NCBI RefSeq assembly: GCF_005937885.2
Contig: NZ_CP042176.1
Location: 4,707,501-4,771,500 of the forward strand
DNA from: Bradyrhizobium sp. KBS0727
GTDB taxonomy: Bacteria; Pseudomonadota; Alphaproteobacteria; Rhizobiales; Xanthobacteraceae
Direction of reading: 5' to 3'
Length of the DNA: 64,000 bases
The position numbers and the translations under genes are program-made. The notes under the pieces were generated by a model. The model was given only the letters and a program-made list of their open reading frames with translations. It made no database searches and had not been told where the DNA came from. Positions 16,478 through 24,979 of the stretch are shown piece by piece. Position 1 is the stretch's first letter, and each line of letters starts with the position of its first letter.

Positions 16478-16657
16478 ATGCACCTGCCCTCCATCACCGC
16501 GATCTACCTCGCCGTTCCTGCGCTGCTCTACGCCTTCCTCGCCATCCACGTCGCGCGGCTGCGCCGTGACGATCCTGTGGCGGATGTCATGAGTAGCGGC
16601 GACGCGCCAGACGCCAGGCAATCAACACAAACAATTCGACGCCGACCAGAGCCGTGA
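16478..16657 (+). pseudogene. N-terminal fragment resembling a MAPEG-family membrane protein
   Basis: An ATG with a good GGAGG site six bases upstream opens a 59-residue frame: MHLPSITAIYLAVPALLYAF, then LAIHVARLRRDDPVADVM. This is like the first helix and loop of MAPEG-family proteins, which usually have about 130 residues and four helices. The rest is missing, and the last 71 bases overlap the 3' end of the convergent DedA gene. I infer a truncated gene; a genuine short membrane peptide is the alternative. Confidence 0.4.
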
Positions 16658-17201
16658 CGACGAACATTCCCGCAGATGCGGCGTCGACATTTTTCTCACC
16701 CAGGAAATATCCGAGCGTGAGAAGCGGCCCGGTCCACACCAGGCTGCCGATCAACGTCGCCGCCAGGAAGGTTACGACCGCGAGTTGGAGCACCCCGGCC
16801 GGAATGGAAAGATAGATCCGCACCGCCGGAATGGCCTGTCCTGCCATCGTGACCCAGAAATGGTTGCGCCGGTAGGCGCCCGTCATCCGGGAATAGAGGG
16901 CGGGCTTCAGGAGTACGTATTGGCCAAACCGTTCAACCAGCGACTCGACCCGCTCCGGCCCCAGAGCAAGGCCGACGCAGTACCAGCCAAGCGCGCCTAA
17001 CGTGGAGCCGGCTGCGGCCGCAGCGACGGTGACGGCCAGATCGCTTCGGCCCGACGCCGCCGTGATGCCAAGCAGAACGAAAACGACATGGGAGGGCACC
17101 ACCGGAACAAGTTTTTCGGCAAGCGCGATGCCTGCAATTCCGATGGGCCCCAATTCGGCAAGCAAGGCGATGCAAGCTGGTAGATCCAGGCCGGCCGACA
17201 T
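16587..17201 (-). CDS. DedA-family membrane protein
   Basis: The 204-residue protein has five to six hydrophobic segments and the DedA/SNARE-associated signature: ALAEKLVPVVPSHVVFVLLG near the start, GQAIPAVRIYLSIPAG in the middle, then a final helix and RLARRRYS at the cytoplasmic end. DedA proteins are thought to move or scramble phospholipids or polyprenyl lipids and support membrane energetics. Its ATG overlaps the TGA of the upstream methyltransferase gene by one base (TGATG), so the two are translationally coupled. A shared role in lipid handling is likely. Confidence 0.85.
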   Translation of the reverse strand: MSAGLDLPACIALLAELGPIGIAGIALAEKLVPVVPSHVVFVLLGITAASGRSDLAVTVAAAAAGSTLGALGWYCVGLALGPERVESLVERFGQYVLLKPALYSRMTGAYRRNHFWVTMAGQAIPAVRIYLSIPAGVLQLAVVTFLAATLIGSLVWTGPLLTLGYFLGEKNVDAASAGMFVVTALVGVELFVLIAWRLARRRYS

Positions 17202-17788
17202 CAGGCTTGATCCAGCTTGCACGAATCGCTTCGTGTGATCCGGTACACCGAAGCCGGCGGGAGGTTGAGAAGCACACGTCCCATGCAGGTCGCCCGCAGT
17301 CCGAGCTGGTCCAGCAACGACTTCGATACCGGGCATTTCGTGCCGTAGGTGAACTGATAGAAAGCCCCGCCCTCGCGAAGTGCGCCGAAGGCGGCGGCGA
17401 GAATGGCGCTGACTTTCCCGGGCGGAAAGTTGAGCAACGGCAGGCCGCTCACCACGGCGCCGAGCCCCTCCTCGAACAGATCGTAGGAAGCCATCCAGGC
17501 CGCATCCATCCAGAGCACGCGCGCTTTGGGGAAGCGCGCCTGCAGCAATCGCATGAAATCCGAACCATATTCGATCAGCGTGAGATCGCGTTCCCTGACG
17601 CCGCGCGCCAGCATTGCTTCGGTGAAGACGCCGGTGCCCGGACCGAGTTCGAGAACCGGGCCGGAGGCCGCATTGATTTCGCTTGTGATCAGGCTTGCGA
17701 GGTCGGCCCCCGACGGCGCGATCGCGCCGACCCTGAAGGGGTTGAGTGCAAGCGCGCGAAAGAACAGCAGGACATTTTGTGTTGCCAT
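17201..17788 (-). CDS. SAM-dependent methyltransferase, phospholipid N-methyltransferase-like
   Basis: The 195-residue enzyme opens with LLFFRALALNPFRVGAIAPSG, as in PmtA-like and rRNA-adenine-methylase-like proteins, followed by SAM motif I (PVLELGPGTGVFTEAM), an acidic strand end (LTLIEYG) and the GAVVSGLPLLNFPPGK region typical of phospholipid N-methyltransferases. It would convert phosphatidylethanolamine towards phosphatidylcholine or methylate a similar lipid. It is coupled to a DedA gene. The N-terminus has no membrane span. Confidence 0.75.
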   Translation of the reverse strand: MATQNVLLFFRALALNPFRVGAIAPSGADLASLITSEINAASGPVLELGPGTGVFTEAMLARGVRERDLTLIEYGSDFMRLLQARFPKARVLWMDAAWMASYDLFEEGLGAVVSGLPLLNFPPGKVSAILAAAFGALREGGAFYQFTYGTKCPVSKSLLDQLGLRATCMGRVLLNLPPASVYRITRSDSCKLDQA

Positions 17789-17953
17789 GAGAATAAGTCA
17801 CCCATCCAGTCAAACCGCATCCCCGACTGACGTCGGGATCGATGCGATATGAAGGACGGACGTTGTGTGAGCATTACGCGCCCCGTCGTGGAGCGAACAA
17901 TTCGATCGGTTGAGGTGTGATGCGCGGCCGACGGCAACGCAGGCATTTGCGGA

Positions 17954-19318
17954 TCAAATCCCGGCCGGCCGGAACGTCATCTCGACGCAGGCGCCGCCGG
18001 AGCTGCCTTCGCGAATAACGACCACACCATCGTGCCGCCGGACAATCTCCTGGACGAGATTGAGACCAAGTCCGGCGCCCCGGTTGCGGCCGTTCAACCG
18101 GTAAAACGCTTCGAACACGCGCTCGCGATGCGGTGGCGGAATGCCGGGGCCGTCATCCGTGACCGAAATCCTGGCCGGACGATCCACCCGTACCGCAATC
18201 AGTCCCTTGCGACCGCCATACTCGATCGCATTCTGAACGAGATTGGTCAGCGCCCGTTCCAGCGAACCCCGATCGCCGTGCACATAGACATGCTCCGCGG
18301 CGGCCTCAAACGACAGCTCGTAATTGGCTGCGATGGCCAGCGGCGCAAGGTCGGCCACCACCGTTCTGCCCATGGCGACGATATCGACATCGGTCAGCCC
18401 GTCGCTCCCCTGATCGACGCGCTGGATGTCCAAGAGTTGATCGGCCAGAGTGGACAGGCGCGCCACATCCTCGAGGACGCGCGGCGCGTGAGGTCCGAGC
18501 GGGATCGATTCAAGCCGGGTCTGAAGAATCGCGATCGGCGTCCTGAGTTCGTGCGCCGCATCGACGAGGAAACGCTTGTCTCGTTCATATCCCTCATCGA
18601 GGCGCTGCAACGCGTCGTTGACGGCCGATACCAGTGGAACGATTTCCGATGGCACGCCTTGTAGCGCAAGCCGCGCCCCGCGCCGGTCAATATCGATGTC
18701 TTCCGCTTGCGCGGCCGCACGCGCCAGACCGGCAAGGGTGCGACGAATCACGATCGGCGTTGCGATCAGTGTTGCCAGGCTCATCAGAACAATGATGGGC
18801 AACACCACGCTCAGGAATAATGTCGAGGTCGCCAGCACGACCCGTCGCCAGGATACCGTGCCACCCGGACCGGTCAGGATCTGAACGTCGCCGGCTGGCG
18901 TTTCGATCCACTTCATCCGCGCGGTCGGACGCGGCCCATCGCCAAGATTCCAGCCGAGCCGGGCCTGGCCGATGCCATCGAGCGCGGCGCCGATATCCGC
19001 ATATTCCCGCGGCACCCTGCCCTGTGAAACCGAATGCCCTTCCCGGTCCCTGATCACGAACCAGAAATTCGGCGACCCTTCCCGCCGCTTCGAGACGGCG
19101 GGGGTTTCGCGCACCGATATCCCGCCGTTCGCATCGCGGACGAACGCCTCGCGCAGCGCATCGATCGTGTCGTCCTCCGGCTCCAGCGTCACCAGAGATC
19201 CGGTGCCCCACAGCACCGCGATCACGATCAGGACGAACAGCGCCAGCATCGTGGCTTGCAACACGGCCAGCCGGCGCACCAGGCGCCACCGGAGCGACCG
19301 CGGCTGTGGGTCAGTCAT
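17954..19318 (-). CDS. Sensor histidine kinase (OmpR-partner type)
   Basis: The 454-residue kinase has a first membrane helix at about 18-40, a periplasmic sensor of about 115 residues, a second helix at about 162-192, a HAMP-like segment, the phosphoacceptor His256 in LVDAAHELRTPIAIL, and an ATP-binding domain with LVQNAIEYGG, VTDDGPGIPP and GAGLGLNLV. Its start overlaps the response-regulator stop by four bases. The architecture is like QseC/TctE kinases. The signal is not known; the downstream lipid genes on the same strand, 165 bases further, are possible targets. Confidence 0.9.
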   Translation of the reverse strand: MTDPQPRSLRWRLVRRLAVLQATMLALFVLIVIAVLWGTGSLVTLEPEDDTIDALREAFVRDANGGISVRETPAVSKRREGSPNFWFVIRDREGHSVSQGRVPREYADIGAALDGIGQARLGWNLGDGPRPTARMKWIETPAGDVQILTGPGGTVSWRRVVLATSTLFLSVVLPIIVLMSLATLIATPIVIRRTLAGLARAAAQAEDIDIDRRGARLALQGVPSEIVPLVSAVNDALQRLDEGYERDKRFLVDAAHELRTPIAILQTRLESIPLGPHAPRVLEDVARLSTLADQLLDIQRVDQGSDGLTDVDIVAMGRTVVADLAPLAIAANYELSFEAAAEHVYVHGDRGSLERALTNLVQNAIEYGGRKGLIAVRVDRPARISVTDDGPGIPPPHRERVFEAFYRLNGRNRGAGLGLNLVQEIVRRHDGVVVIREGSSGGACVEMTFRPAGI

Positions 19319-19989
19319 GAGGAGGACTTCAGCAGATAGCCGACGCCGCGGATGGCGTGGATCTCGATCCCGGCCCGGGCTTCGGACAATTTGCGGCGAA
19401 GCCGGGAAATGTGGGTATCAAGGGCATTCGACTGGATCTCGTCGTCGATGCTGTAGACCGCCTCCTCCAGGGATGCGCGCGCGACGGTGCGGCCCATGCG
19501 TCGCAGCAAGGTCTCCAGAACGAGCAGTTCGCGGCGTGGTAGATCGAGCGGCCGGCCGGCGACGCTGGCTTCCCGATTGCCGGCGTCGAACGAAAGGCAA
19601 CCGAGCCTGATGATTTCGGACGGCAGGTCGGCCGGCCGGCGAAGCACCGCCCGCAGCCGCGCCAGCAATTCCTCGATGGCAAAGGGCTTGCCGAGATAGT
19701 CGTCCGCGCCGGTGTTCAACCCTGCAACCCGATCGACCAGTTCCCCGCGCGCCGTCAACACGATGACGGGAACGCCGATGCCTCCGGTTCGCAGTTTGGG
19801 AATGAGCGTCAGTCCGTCGCCATCCGGAAGCTGGCGGTCGAGCAGGATGGCCGCGTAAGCATTGACGGCAACGGCTTCCTCGGCATCGGCCAGCGTCGAG
19901 ATATGGTCCACCACCATATCGTAGTTCTTCAAGGCGGCCGCGAGCGCGGATGCCATTTCGGGTTCGTCTTCCACCAGCAACACGCGCAA
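19315..19989 (-). CDS. OmpR/PhoB-family response regulator
   Basis: The 224-residue regulator has a receiver domain with VEDEP, the phosphoacceptor Asp51 in AAILLDRQLPDGDG, the conserved Thr and Lys (IVLTARGELVDRVAGL, DDYLGKPFA), and a C-terminal winged helix (about 128-222) ending GIEIHAIRGVGYLLK. It is the first gene of a two-gene operon with the kinase. It most resembles TctD/QseB regulators. Confidence 0.9.
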   Translation of the reverse strand: MRVLLVEDEPEMASALAAALKNYDMVVDHISTLADAEEAVAVNAYAAILLDRQLPDGDGLTLIPKLRTGGIGVPVIVLTARGELVDRVAGLNTGADDYLGKPFAIEELLARLRAVLRRPADLPSEIIRLGCLSFDAGNREASVAGRPLDLPRRELLVLETLLRRMGRTVARASLEEAVYSIDDEIQSNALDTHISRLRRKLSEARAGIEIHAIRGVGYLLKSSS

Positions 19990-20147
19990 TGTACCACCTC
20001 AACGTCGGGCCTTCCGTAGCGGATGCTACTGCGGGAACATTGCGGCAGGGTTGCAGGCGGCGCGGCGTTTCGCGGATCGAGCGGGGTAGCGGCCCCGGCC
20101 CGCATTTTTCCGCGTCCGGTCGCCACATCTCACACATCCCATTGAAA

Positions 20148-20247
20148 GTATTTACACTTTTGGATTTAATCAAGTATTTTGACACTGTAAAGATTTCGCT
20201 TGACGACTCGTGCTCTCGTCCCTAGGGTATCTTTACGATGTAAAGAT
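20148..20247 (+). promoter_or_regulatory. Promoter with two TetR-type operators (cassette 2)
   Basis: Operator B is ATCTTTAC-GAT-GTAAAGAT at 20229-20247, identical in all 19 bases to the site at 14860. Operator A (GACACTGTAAAGAT, centred near 20185) and the -35 TTGACG (20200-20205) also match cassette 1, and the operator centres are 53 bases apart against 54. The -10 would be TAGGGT (20223-20228). A weaker TTTACACT half-site lies at 20151-20158. The gene at 20265 follows directly. Confidence 0.75.
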
Positions 20248-20264
20248 TAGCGCGAGAGGCTACC

Positions 20265-20843
20265 ATGACGATCTTTCTGATCCTTGCCCCCTATGGCGCC
20301 TTCACCATGTTGATGCTGGTGACGTCGGCGACTGTGAGCCTGTTTACGGCGGCAGCGATCTGCGTCGCCGTTATCGCGTTCGACATCGTGCGCGGACGCT
20401 CGATCAAGATCCTCGGCGCCGGCTCGGTGATCGTGTTTACCGCGGTCGGCGGCTACCTCGCTGTCGTCGATCCCGCCCTCAGCAATTCCACCGTCAAGTT
20501 CGCCGTCGATACCGGCATTTTCCTGATCTCCCTGATGTCGATCGTGATCCGCCGCCCCTTCACGCTGCAATACGCGCGCGAGGTGGTCGATGCCGAGACG
20601 GCAAAGCAGCCCGGTTTCATGAAGGCCAACTACCTGATCACCCTGGCCTGGACCGCCGCGTCGTTGCTGATGATGGCTGGCAACATCGCGATGATCTATG
20701 TGCCGAACCTGCCGTTGTGGTCGGGACTTCTGATTGCGTTTGCGGCGCGCAACAGCGCCGTCTATTTTACCAAATGGTATCCCGAGTATCGCAAGGCCAG
20801 GTACGGAACGCCGCCGGCCAACGCGCTGCCCGGCATCAACTAA
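20265..20843 (+). CDS. Multi-spanning membrane protein, 192 aa
   Basis: Five to six hydrophobic segments are visible, including FLILAPYGAFTMLMLVTSAT, GAGSVIVFTAVGGYLAVV and LITLAWTAASLLMMAGNIAM. A cytoplasmic loop with RRPFTLQYAREVVDAETAKQ separates the halves, and the tail (FTKWYPEYRKARYG) is basic. It is probably in the inner membrane. No named family was assigned. It is the first gene behind the cassette 2 promoter, 35 bases ahead of a YciB/IspZ-like gene. Confidence 0.75.
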   Translation: MTIFLILAPYGAFTMLMLVTSATVSLFTAAAICVAVIAFDIVRGRSIKILGAGSVIVFTAVGGYLAVVDPALSNSTVKFAVDTGIFLISLMSIVIRRPFTLQYAREVVDAETAKQPGFMKANYLITLAWTAASLLMMAGNIAMIYVPNLPLWSGLLIAFAARNSAVYFTKWYPEYRKARYGTPPANALPGIN

Positions 20844-20878
20844 AACCACTTCAACCCACACTCTCAGAGAGCAGGACG

Positions 20879-21433
20879 ATGAAGGACGTATTCGCCAGAC
20901 TGGCCGCCGATTTTTTCTCCACCATCCTGTTTCTTGCGATCTATCTTGCGACCGACAATGTCCTGCTCGCGACCGGCGTGGCGATCGCAGGCGCGATCGC
21001 CCAGGTGATCTATTCGCGCATCAAGGGCAAGCCGCTCGGCTACATGACCTACGCCAGCCTGGCGCTGGTGATCGTGCTCGGCAGTGCGACGCTTCTGACC
21101 CACGACCCGCGCTTCGTGCTGGCGAAACCCGCGATCGGGCATTTCGCCATCGGCGCCATCATGCTCAAGCGCGGATGGATGCTGCGCTATCTGCCGGCGA
21201 TCGTGATCGAAACCATTCCGGAATACGCTACTCTCGCCGGCTACGCGTGGGCTGCGTTGATGTTCGTGCTCGGCGCCGGCACGATCGGCGTCGCGATGAC
21301 CGGCGACATGAAGCTGTGGACGTTCTATGTCACGGTCGTGCTGGTCGGCGCCAAGCTCGCCGCCTTCGCTGTGCAATATGTCGCCTTCCGCCTGCTGATC
21401 GGCAGCCGCCTGCGCGCCGCCGCCCGCGCCTAA
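20879..21433 (+). CDS. YciB/IspZ-like membrane protein
   Basis: The 184-residue protein has about five hydrophobic segments with the IspZ-like pattern: FFSTILFLAIYLATDNVLLATG, then AQVIYSRIKGKPLGYMTYAS, LVIVLGSATLLTHDPRFVLAK and the terminal YAWAALMFVLGAGTIGVAM. Intracellular septation protein A family members affect envelope shape and division, and several work with lipid enzymes; a direct activity is not established. The start at 20879 has AGCAGGA upstream. Co-transcribed with the preceding membrane gene. Confidence 0.75.
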   Translation: MKDVFARLAADFFSTILFLAIYLATDNVLLATGVAIAGAIAQVIYSRIKGKPLGYMTYASLALVIVLGSATLLTHDPRFVLAKPAIGHFAIGAIMLKRGWMLRYLPAIVIETIPEYATLAGYAWAALMFVLGAGTIGVAMTGDMKLWTFYVTVVLVGAKLAAFAVQYVAFRLLIGSRLRAAARA

Positions 21434-21544
21434 TAGCCACGAGACAAGACGGTTGGGCTTGAGCGGCGAGATAGGCTATACCGCGCTGCAAGCTTGGCGA
21501 TCCCAGAACCATTCCGGTTGCTGGGACATGTTGGGGAGACCGAA

Positions 21545-21841
21545 ATGGCCGTGGACGGAAACTGGAATATCACCATGAGCACGCCGATGGGCGAGCGCAA
21601 GGCGACGCTCAACGTGACGAGCGCCGGCGGCACACTGACGGGCACGCAAGGCGCCGAGGGCAATTCCGGCGAAATCTTCGACGGCACCGTTGCCGGTGAC
21701 GACGTCTCCTGGAAGATCTCCATCACCAACCCGATGCCGCTGACGCTCGCCTTCACCGGCAAGGTTGCCGGCGACAGCATGTCCGGCGAAATGGGCATCG
21801 GTCCGATGGGCAGCTTTCCGTTCTCGGGAACGCGGGCCTGA
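21545..21841 (+). CDS. Hypothetical beta-rich protein, 98 aa
   Basis: The product has no signal peptide and alternates short hydrophobic strands with Gly and Thr turns (NWNITMSTPMGERKATLNVT, then VSWKISITNPMPLTLAFTGK). It looks like a small lipocalin-like or up-and-down barrel and ends GSFPFSGTRA. Comparable proteins are common in Rhizobiales and their role is unknown. GGGGAG precedes the ATG at 21545, and a strong terminator follows. Confidence 0.65.
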   Translation: MAVDGNWNITMSTPMGERKATLNVTSAGGTLTGTQGAEGNSGEIFDGTVAGDDVSWKISITNPMPLTLAFTGKVAGDSMSGEMGIGPMGSFPFSGTRA

Positions 21842-21883
21842 TCGGTTTCTGAGAAAGCAGCTGCGCATCCTCCTCTCTCAAAC

Positions 21884-21917
21884 GGGTCGCCGGCACGCGT
21901 TGCCGGCGACCCTTTTT
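21884..21917 (+). terminator. Rho-independent terminator
   Basis: The stem GGGTCGCCGGCA pairs perfectly with TGCCGGCGACCC over 12 bp around a five-base loop and is followed by TTTTT. It lies 43 bases after the stop of the 98-residue gene. Confidence 0.9.
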
Positions 21918-22057
21918 CTGGCCTCTACGCCAACCAGGCAATGAACTGCAGTTGAAGACCGCGGCCGAACACCGCGCAGATATGCCCGTTGACGGCGAAA
22001 TATATTGCCAACACAATCAAAGCGTAAGGTGCCGGTCGTTCATCTGGATGAACCGAT

Positions 22058-23068
22058 ATGACGACAAACAGCACAGCCCGAAGATACCAGCGCGTCGTCG
22101 CGATCCTGATTGGTCTTGCGGCTGCTGTCGGCGGCGGGACAAGTATTGCCCAGACCCGCGTCATCGAGCCCGTGCCGGTGAAATGGAAATTGAGCGACGA
22201 CTTCGAGAAAAGCAGGGATGCCCGGACCAACATCAGCGGCGCGGCATGCTTTACGTTCAAAACCTGCGTCGCCGTCAATGACGAGAAGAAATATGCGCAG
22301 TTCTTTGCCATCAATGGCACGGAGATCAGGCCTGGAAAAGTCATCCGCCTGATCGACGATCAGGCCAGCGGCAACCCGGACGCGGAGGGTGCGGCCTACG
22401 ACAACGGTTTCTTCTACATCACCGGCTCCCATGGGCGCGGTCGCCACCATCCCGAAAAGAATGACGACCTCAGCTACCTTGTGTTCCGATTTGCCATCGA
22501 TACCACGACCGGCGCGCCACCCTTCCACATCTCGGAGGACAAGGTGGTAGGCGTTGAGTCATCGTCCAGGCTGCGCGAGGTCATCAAGGACGAGCTGCCC
22601 AAATTCTACGACAAGCCGCTCGACGACAACGGCGCCAACGTCGAGGGAATCGCCGTCAAGGACGGACGAATGTATCTCGGGTTCCGCGGTCCTTCCGTGG
22701 ACGGCGACGCGTTTCTGATCTCCGTCGATGCAGAAGCGGTTTTTACCGCGCACAAGGCGCTGGATGCACGGCTGATACCGCTGAAGCTCGGCACCGACAC
22801 CGGCGTCAGGGATCTCGCTGCGGTATCAAATGGGCTGCTGATCCTTAGCGGTCCCGTCAATGACCAGACGGTAACGCCAGCCGTCCGTCTCTTGAATCCG
22901 GCAACCGAAAAGCTGGGACAGCCCACGGAATTGGCCGTCGCCGACAAGACAGCCAAGGCCGAGACCTTGCTGATCCTGAAGGACGAGGCCGGCCAGCCGT
23001 GGCGCGCGCTGGTTATGTTCGACGGACCGGAGAACGGTGCCCCGACGGAATATCTAATTCCGCGCTAG
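22058..23068 (+). CDS. DUF3616-domain secreted protein
   Basis: The 336-residue product has a signal peptide (VAILIGLAAAVGGGTSIAQ) and a propeller-like domain with the DUF3616 pattern: NISGAACFTFKTCVAVNDEK, NPDAEGAAYDNGFFYITGSHG, NGANVEGIAVKDGRMYLGFR and a final TGVRDLAAVSNGLLILSGPV. The repeated Glu-Gly/Asp-Leu strand starts suggest a beta-propeller that may bind a metal or carbohydrate. It should be periplasmic. No enzyme activity is established for the family. It is convergent with fumarase, ten bases apart. Confidence 0.8.
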   Translation: MTTNSTARRYQRVVAILIGLAAAVGGGTSIAQTRVIEPVPVKWKLSDDFEKSRDARTNISGAACFTFKTCVAVNDEKKYAQFFAINGTEIRPGKVIRLIDDQASGNPDAEGAAYDNGFFYITGSHGRGRHHPEKNDDLSYLVFRFAIDTTTGAPPFHISEDKVVGVESSSRLREVIKDELPKFYDKPLDDNGANVEGIAVKDGRMYLGFRGPSVDGDAFLISVDAEAVFTAHKALDARLIPLKLGTDTGVRDLAAVSNGLLILSGPVNDQTVTPAVRLLNPATEKLGQPTELAVADKTAKAETLLILKDEAGQPWRALVMFDGPENGAPTEYLIPR

Positions 23069-23078
23069 CTGTTCCCCC

Positions 23079-24731
23079 TCACCCCAGATTCAATTCCTTG
23101 AAGAAGTCGTTGCCCTTGTCGTCGATGATGATGAAGGCCGGGAAATCCTCGACCTCGATGCGCCAGATCGCTTCCATGCCGAGTTCGGGATATTCCAGCA
23201 CCTCGACCTTCTTGATGCAGTGCTCGGCGAGGTTGGCCGCGGCACCGCCGATCGAGCCGAGATAGAAGCCGCCGTGCTTCTTGCAGGCCTCGCGGACCGC
23301 GACCGCGCGGTTGCCCTTGGCCACCATCACCATCGATCCGCCGGCCGCCTGAAACTGGTCGACAAAGGAATCCATCCGTCCCGCGGTGGTCGGACCAAAC
23401 GCGCCGGAAGCGTAGCCGTCCGGGGTCTTGGCTGGACCCGCGTAGTACACCGGATGGTTCTTGAAATACTCCGGCAGCGGCTCGCCCTTCTCCAGCCGCT
23501 CGCGCAGCTTGGCATGGGCGGAATCGCGCGCCACGATCATGGTGCCCGACATCGACACCCGCGTCTTGATTGGATGCTTTGCGAGCGTCGACAGAATGTC
23601 CTTCATCGGCTGGTTGAGGTCGATCTTGACCACTTCACCGCCGAGCGACTGTTCGACCGCCGGTAAATACTGCGCCGGGTTGTGCTCGAGCTCCTCGAGA
23701 TAGACGCCGTCTTTGGTAATTTTGCCGAGCACCTGGCGGTCCGCCGAGCAGGACACGCCGAGCCCGATCGGCAGCGATGCGCCATGGCGCGGCATCCGGA
23801 TCACGCGCACGTCGTGGCAGAAATACTTGCCGCCGAACTGCGCACCGACGCCGAGCGACTGCGTCATCTTCAGGATCTCCTGCTCCATCTCCAGATCGCG
23901 GAAGGCGTTGCCATCAGGCGAGCCATGGGTCGGCAACGCATCGAGATAGCGCGCCGATGCGAGCTTCACGGTTTTCATGCACAGTTCGGCCGAGGTGCCG
24001 CCGATCACGATGGCGAGGTGATAGGGTGGGCACGCCGCGGTGCCGAGCGTCAGCACCTTCTCCTTCAGGAACGCCAGCAGGCGATCCTTGGTCAGCACCG
24101 AGGGCGTCGCTTGGAACAGAAAACTCTTGTTGGCGGAGCCGCCGCCCTTGGCCATGAACATGAACTTGTAGGCGTCATCACCCTCAGCGTAGATCTCGCA
24201 CTGCGCCGGCATGTTGTTGGCGGTGTTCTTTTCCTCATACATCGTCAGCGGCGCCACCTGCGAATAGCGCAGGTTACGGCGCAAGTAAGCGTCGCGCGCG
24301 CCCTCCGACAGCGCCGCCTCGTCGTCGCCGTCGGTGATGACGTTGCAGCCCTTCTTGCCCATGATGATCGCGGTGCCGGTGTCCTGGCACATCGGCAGCA
24401 CGCCGCCGGCGGCGATGTTGGCGTTCTTCAGGAAGTCGAAAGCGACGAACTTGTCGTTGTCAGAGGCTTCCTTGTCTTCCAGGATGTTGCGCAGCTGCTT
24501 CAGATGCCCGGGCCGCAGATAGTGATTGATGTCGCCGAAGGCGGCCTCCGAAAGCGCCCGCAGCGCCTCGCGCGACACCACCAGCATGTCCTTGCCCAAC
24601 ACCTTCTCGACCCGCACGCCCTCGGTGGTGACCTTCTTGTAGGGGGTGGTGTCCGCCCCCAGCGGAAACAGCGGCGTGTGCTTGTAGGGCGGAACGGGCT
24701 TCTGGTCGGGAAAGGCGGAGGGGGCGTTCAT
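23079..24731 (-). CDS. Class I fumarate hydratase (iron-sulfur)
   Basis: This 550-residue enzyme interconverts fumarate and malate in the TCA cycle. It has the complete two-part class I layout: an alpha domain with the cluster cysteines in GVLPMCQDTGTA, GTAACPPYHLA and GLGVSCSADRQVLG, and a beta domain with SMSGTMIVARDSAHA, YAGPAKTPDGYASGAFGPTT and GGSMVMVAKGNRAVAVREA near the C-terminus. The start at 24731 (MNAPSAFPD) is preferred; the longer reading adds 36 residues without family likeness. It stands alone. The oxygen-sensitive cluster makes this enzyme vulnerable to oxidative stress. Confidence 0.92.
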   Translation of the reverse strand: MNAPSAFPDQKPVPPYKHTPLFPLGADTTPYKKVTTEGVRVEKVLGKDMLVVSREALRALSEAAFGDINHYLRPGHLKQLRNILEDKEASDNDKFVAFDFLKNANIAAGGVLPMCQDTGTAIIMGKKGCNVITDGDDEAALSEGARDAYLRRNLRYSQVAPLTMYEEKNTANNMPAQCEIYAEGDDAYKFMFMAKGGGSANKSFLFQATPSVLTKDRLLAFLKEKVLTLGTAACPPYHLAIVIGGTSAELCMKTVKLASARYLDALPTHGSPDGNAFRDLEMEQEILKMTQSLGVGAQFGGKYFCHDVRVIRMPRHGASLPIGLGVSCSADRQVLGKITKDGVYLEELEHNPAQYLPAVEQSLGGEVVKIDLNQPMKDILSTLAKHPIKTRVSMSGTMIVARDSAHAKLRERLEKGEPLPEYFKNHPVYYAGPAKTPDGYASGAFGPTTAGRMDSFVDQFQAAGGSMVMVAKGNRAVAVREACKKHGGFYLGSIGGAAANLAEHCIKKVEVLEYPELGMEAIWRIEVEDFPAFIIIDDKGNDFFKELNLG

Positions 24732-24979
24732 GGGCAGGGCTCGCAGGGTTGAGGTGCCGGAAACGTCCGCAGACGCCGCCCGGCGATAGACCCGTTCTAA
24801 GCACTTTTGGGACAAATGGAAGGTTTTGGCGGCACCCAAATCTGGTCCGTCATGCCCCGGCGTGGGGCGGCAGGACGCACGCGGCGCTTCTGCGCGGCGC
24901 GCTTTCGCTGCGTATTGACGTGTTCGTGCAGACCCTGCATGAAACTTCCCGCGCGCGTTTCAATACTGTGGGGGTATTC

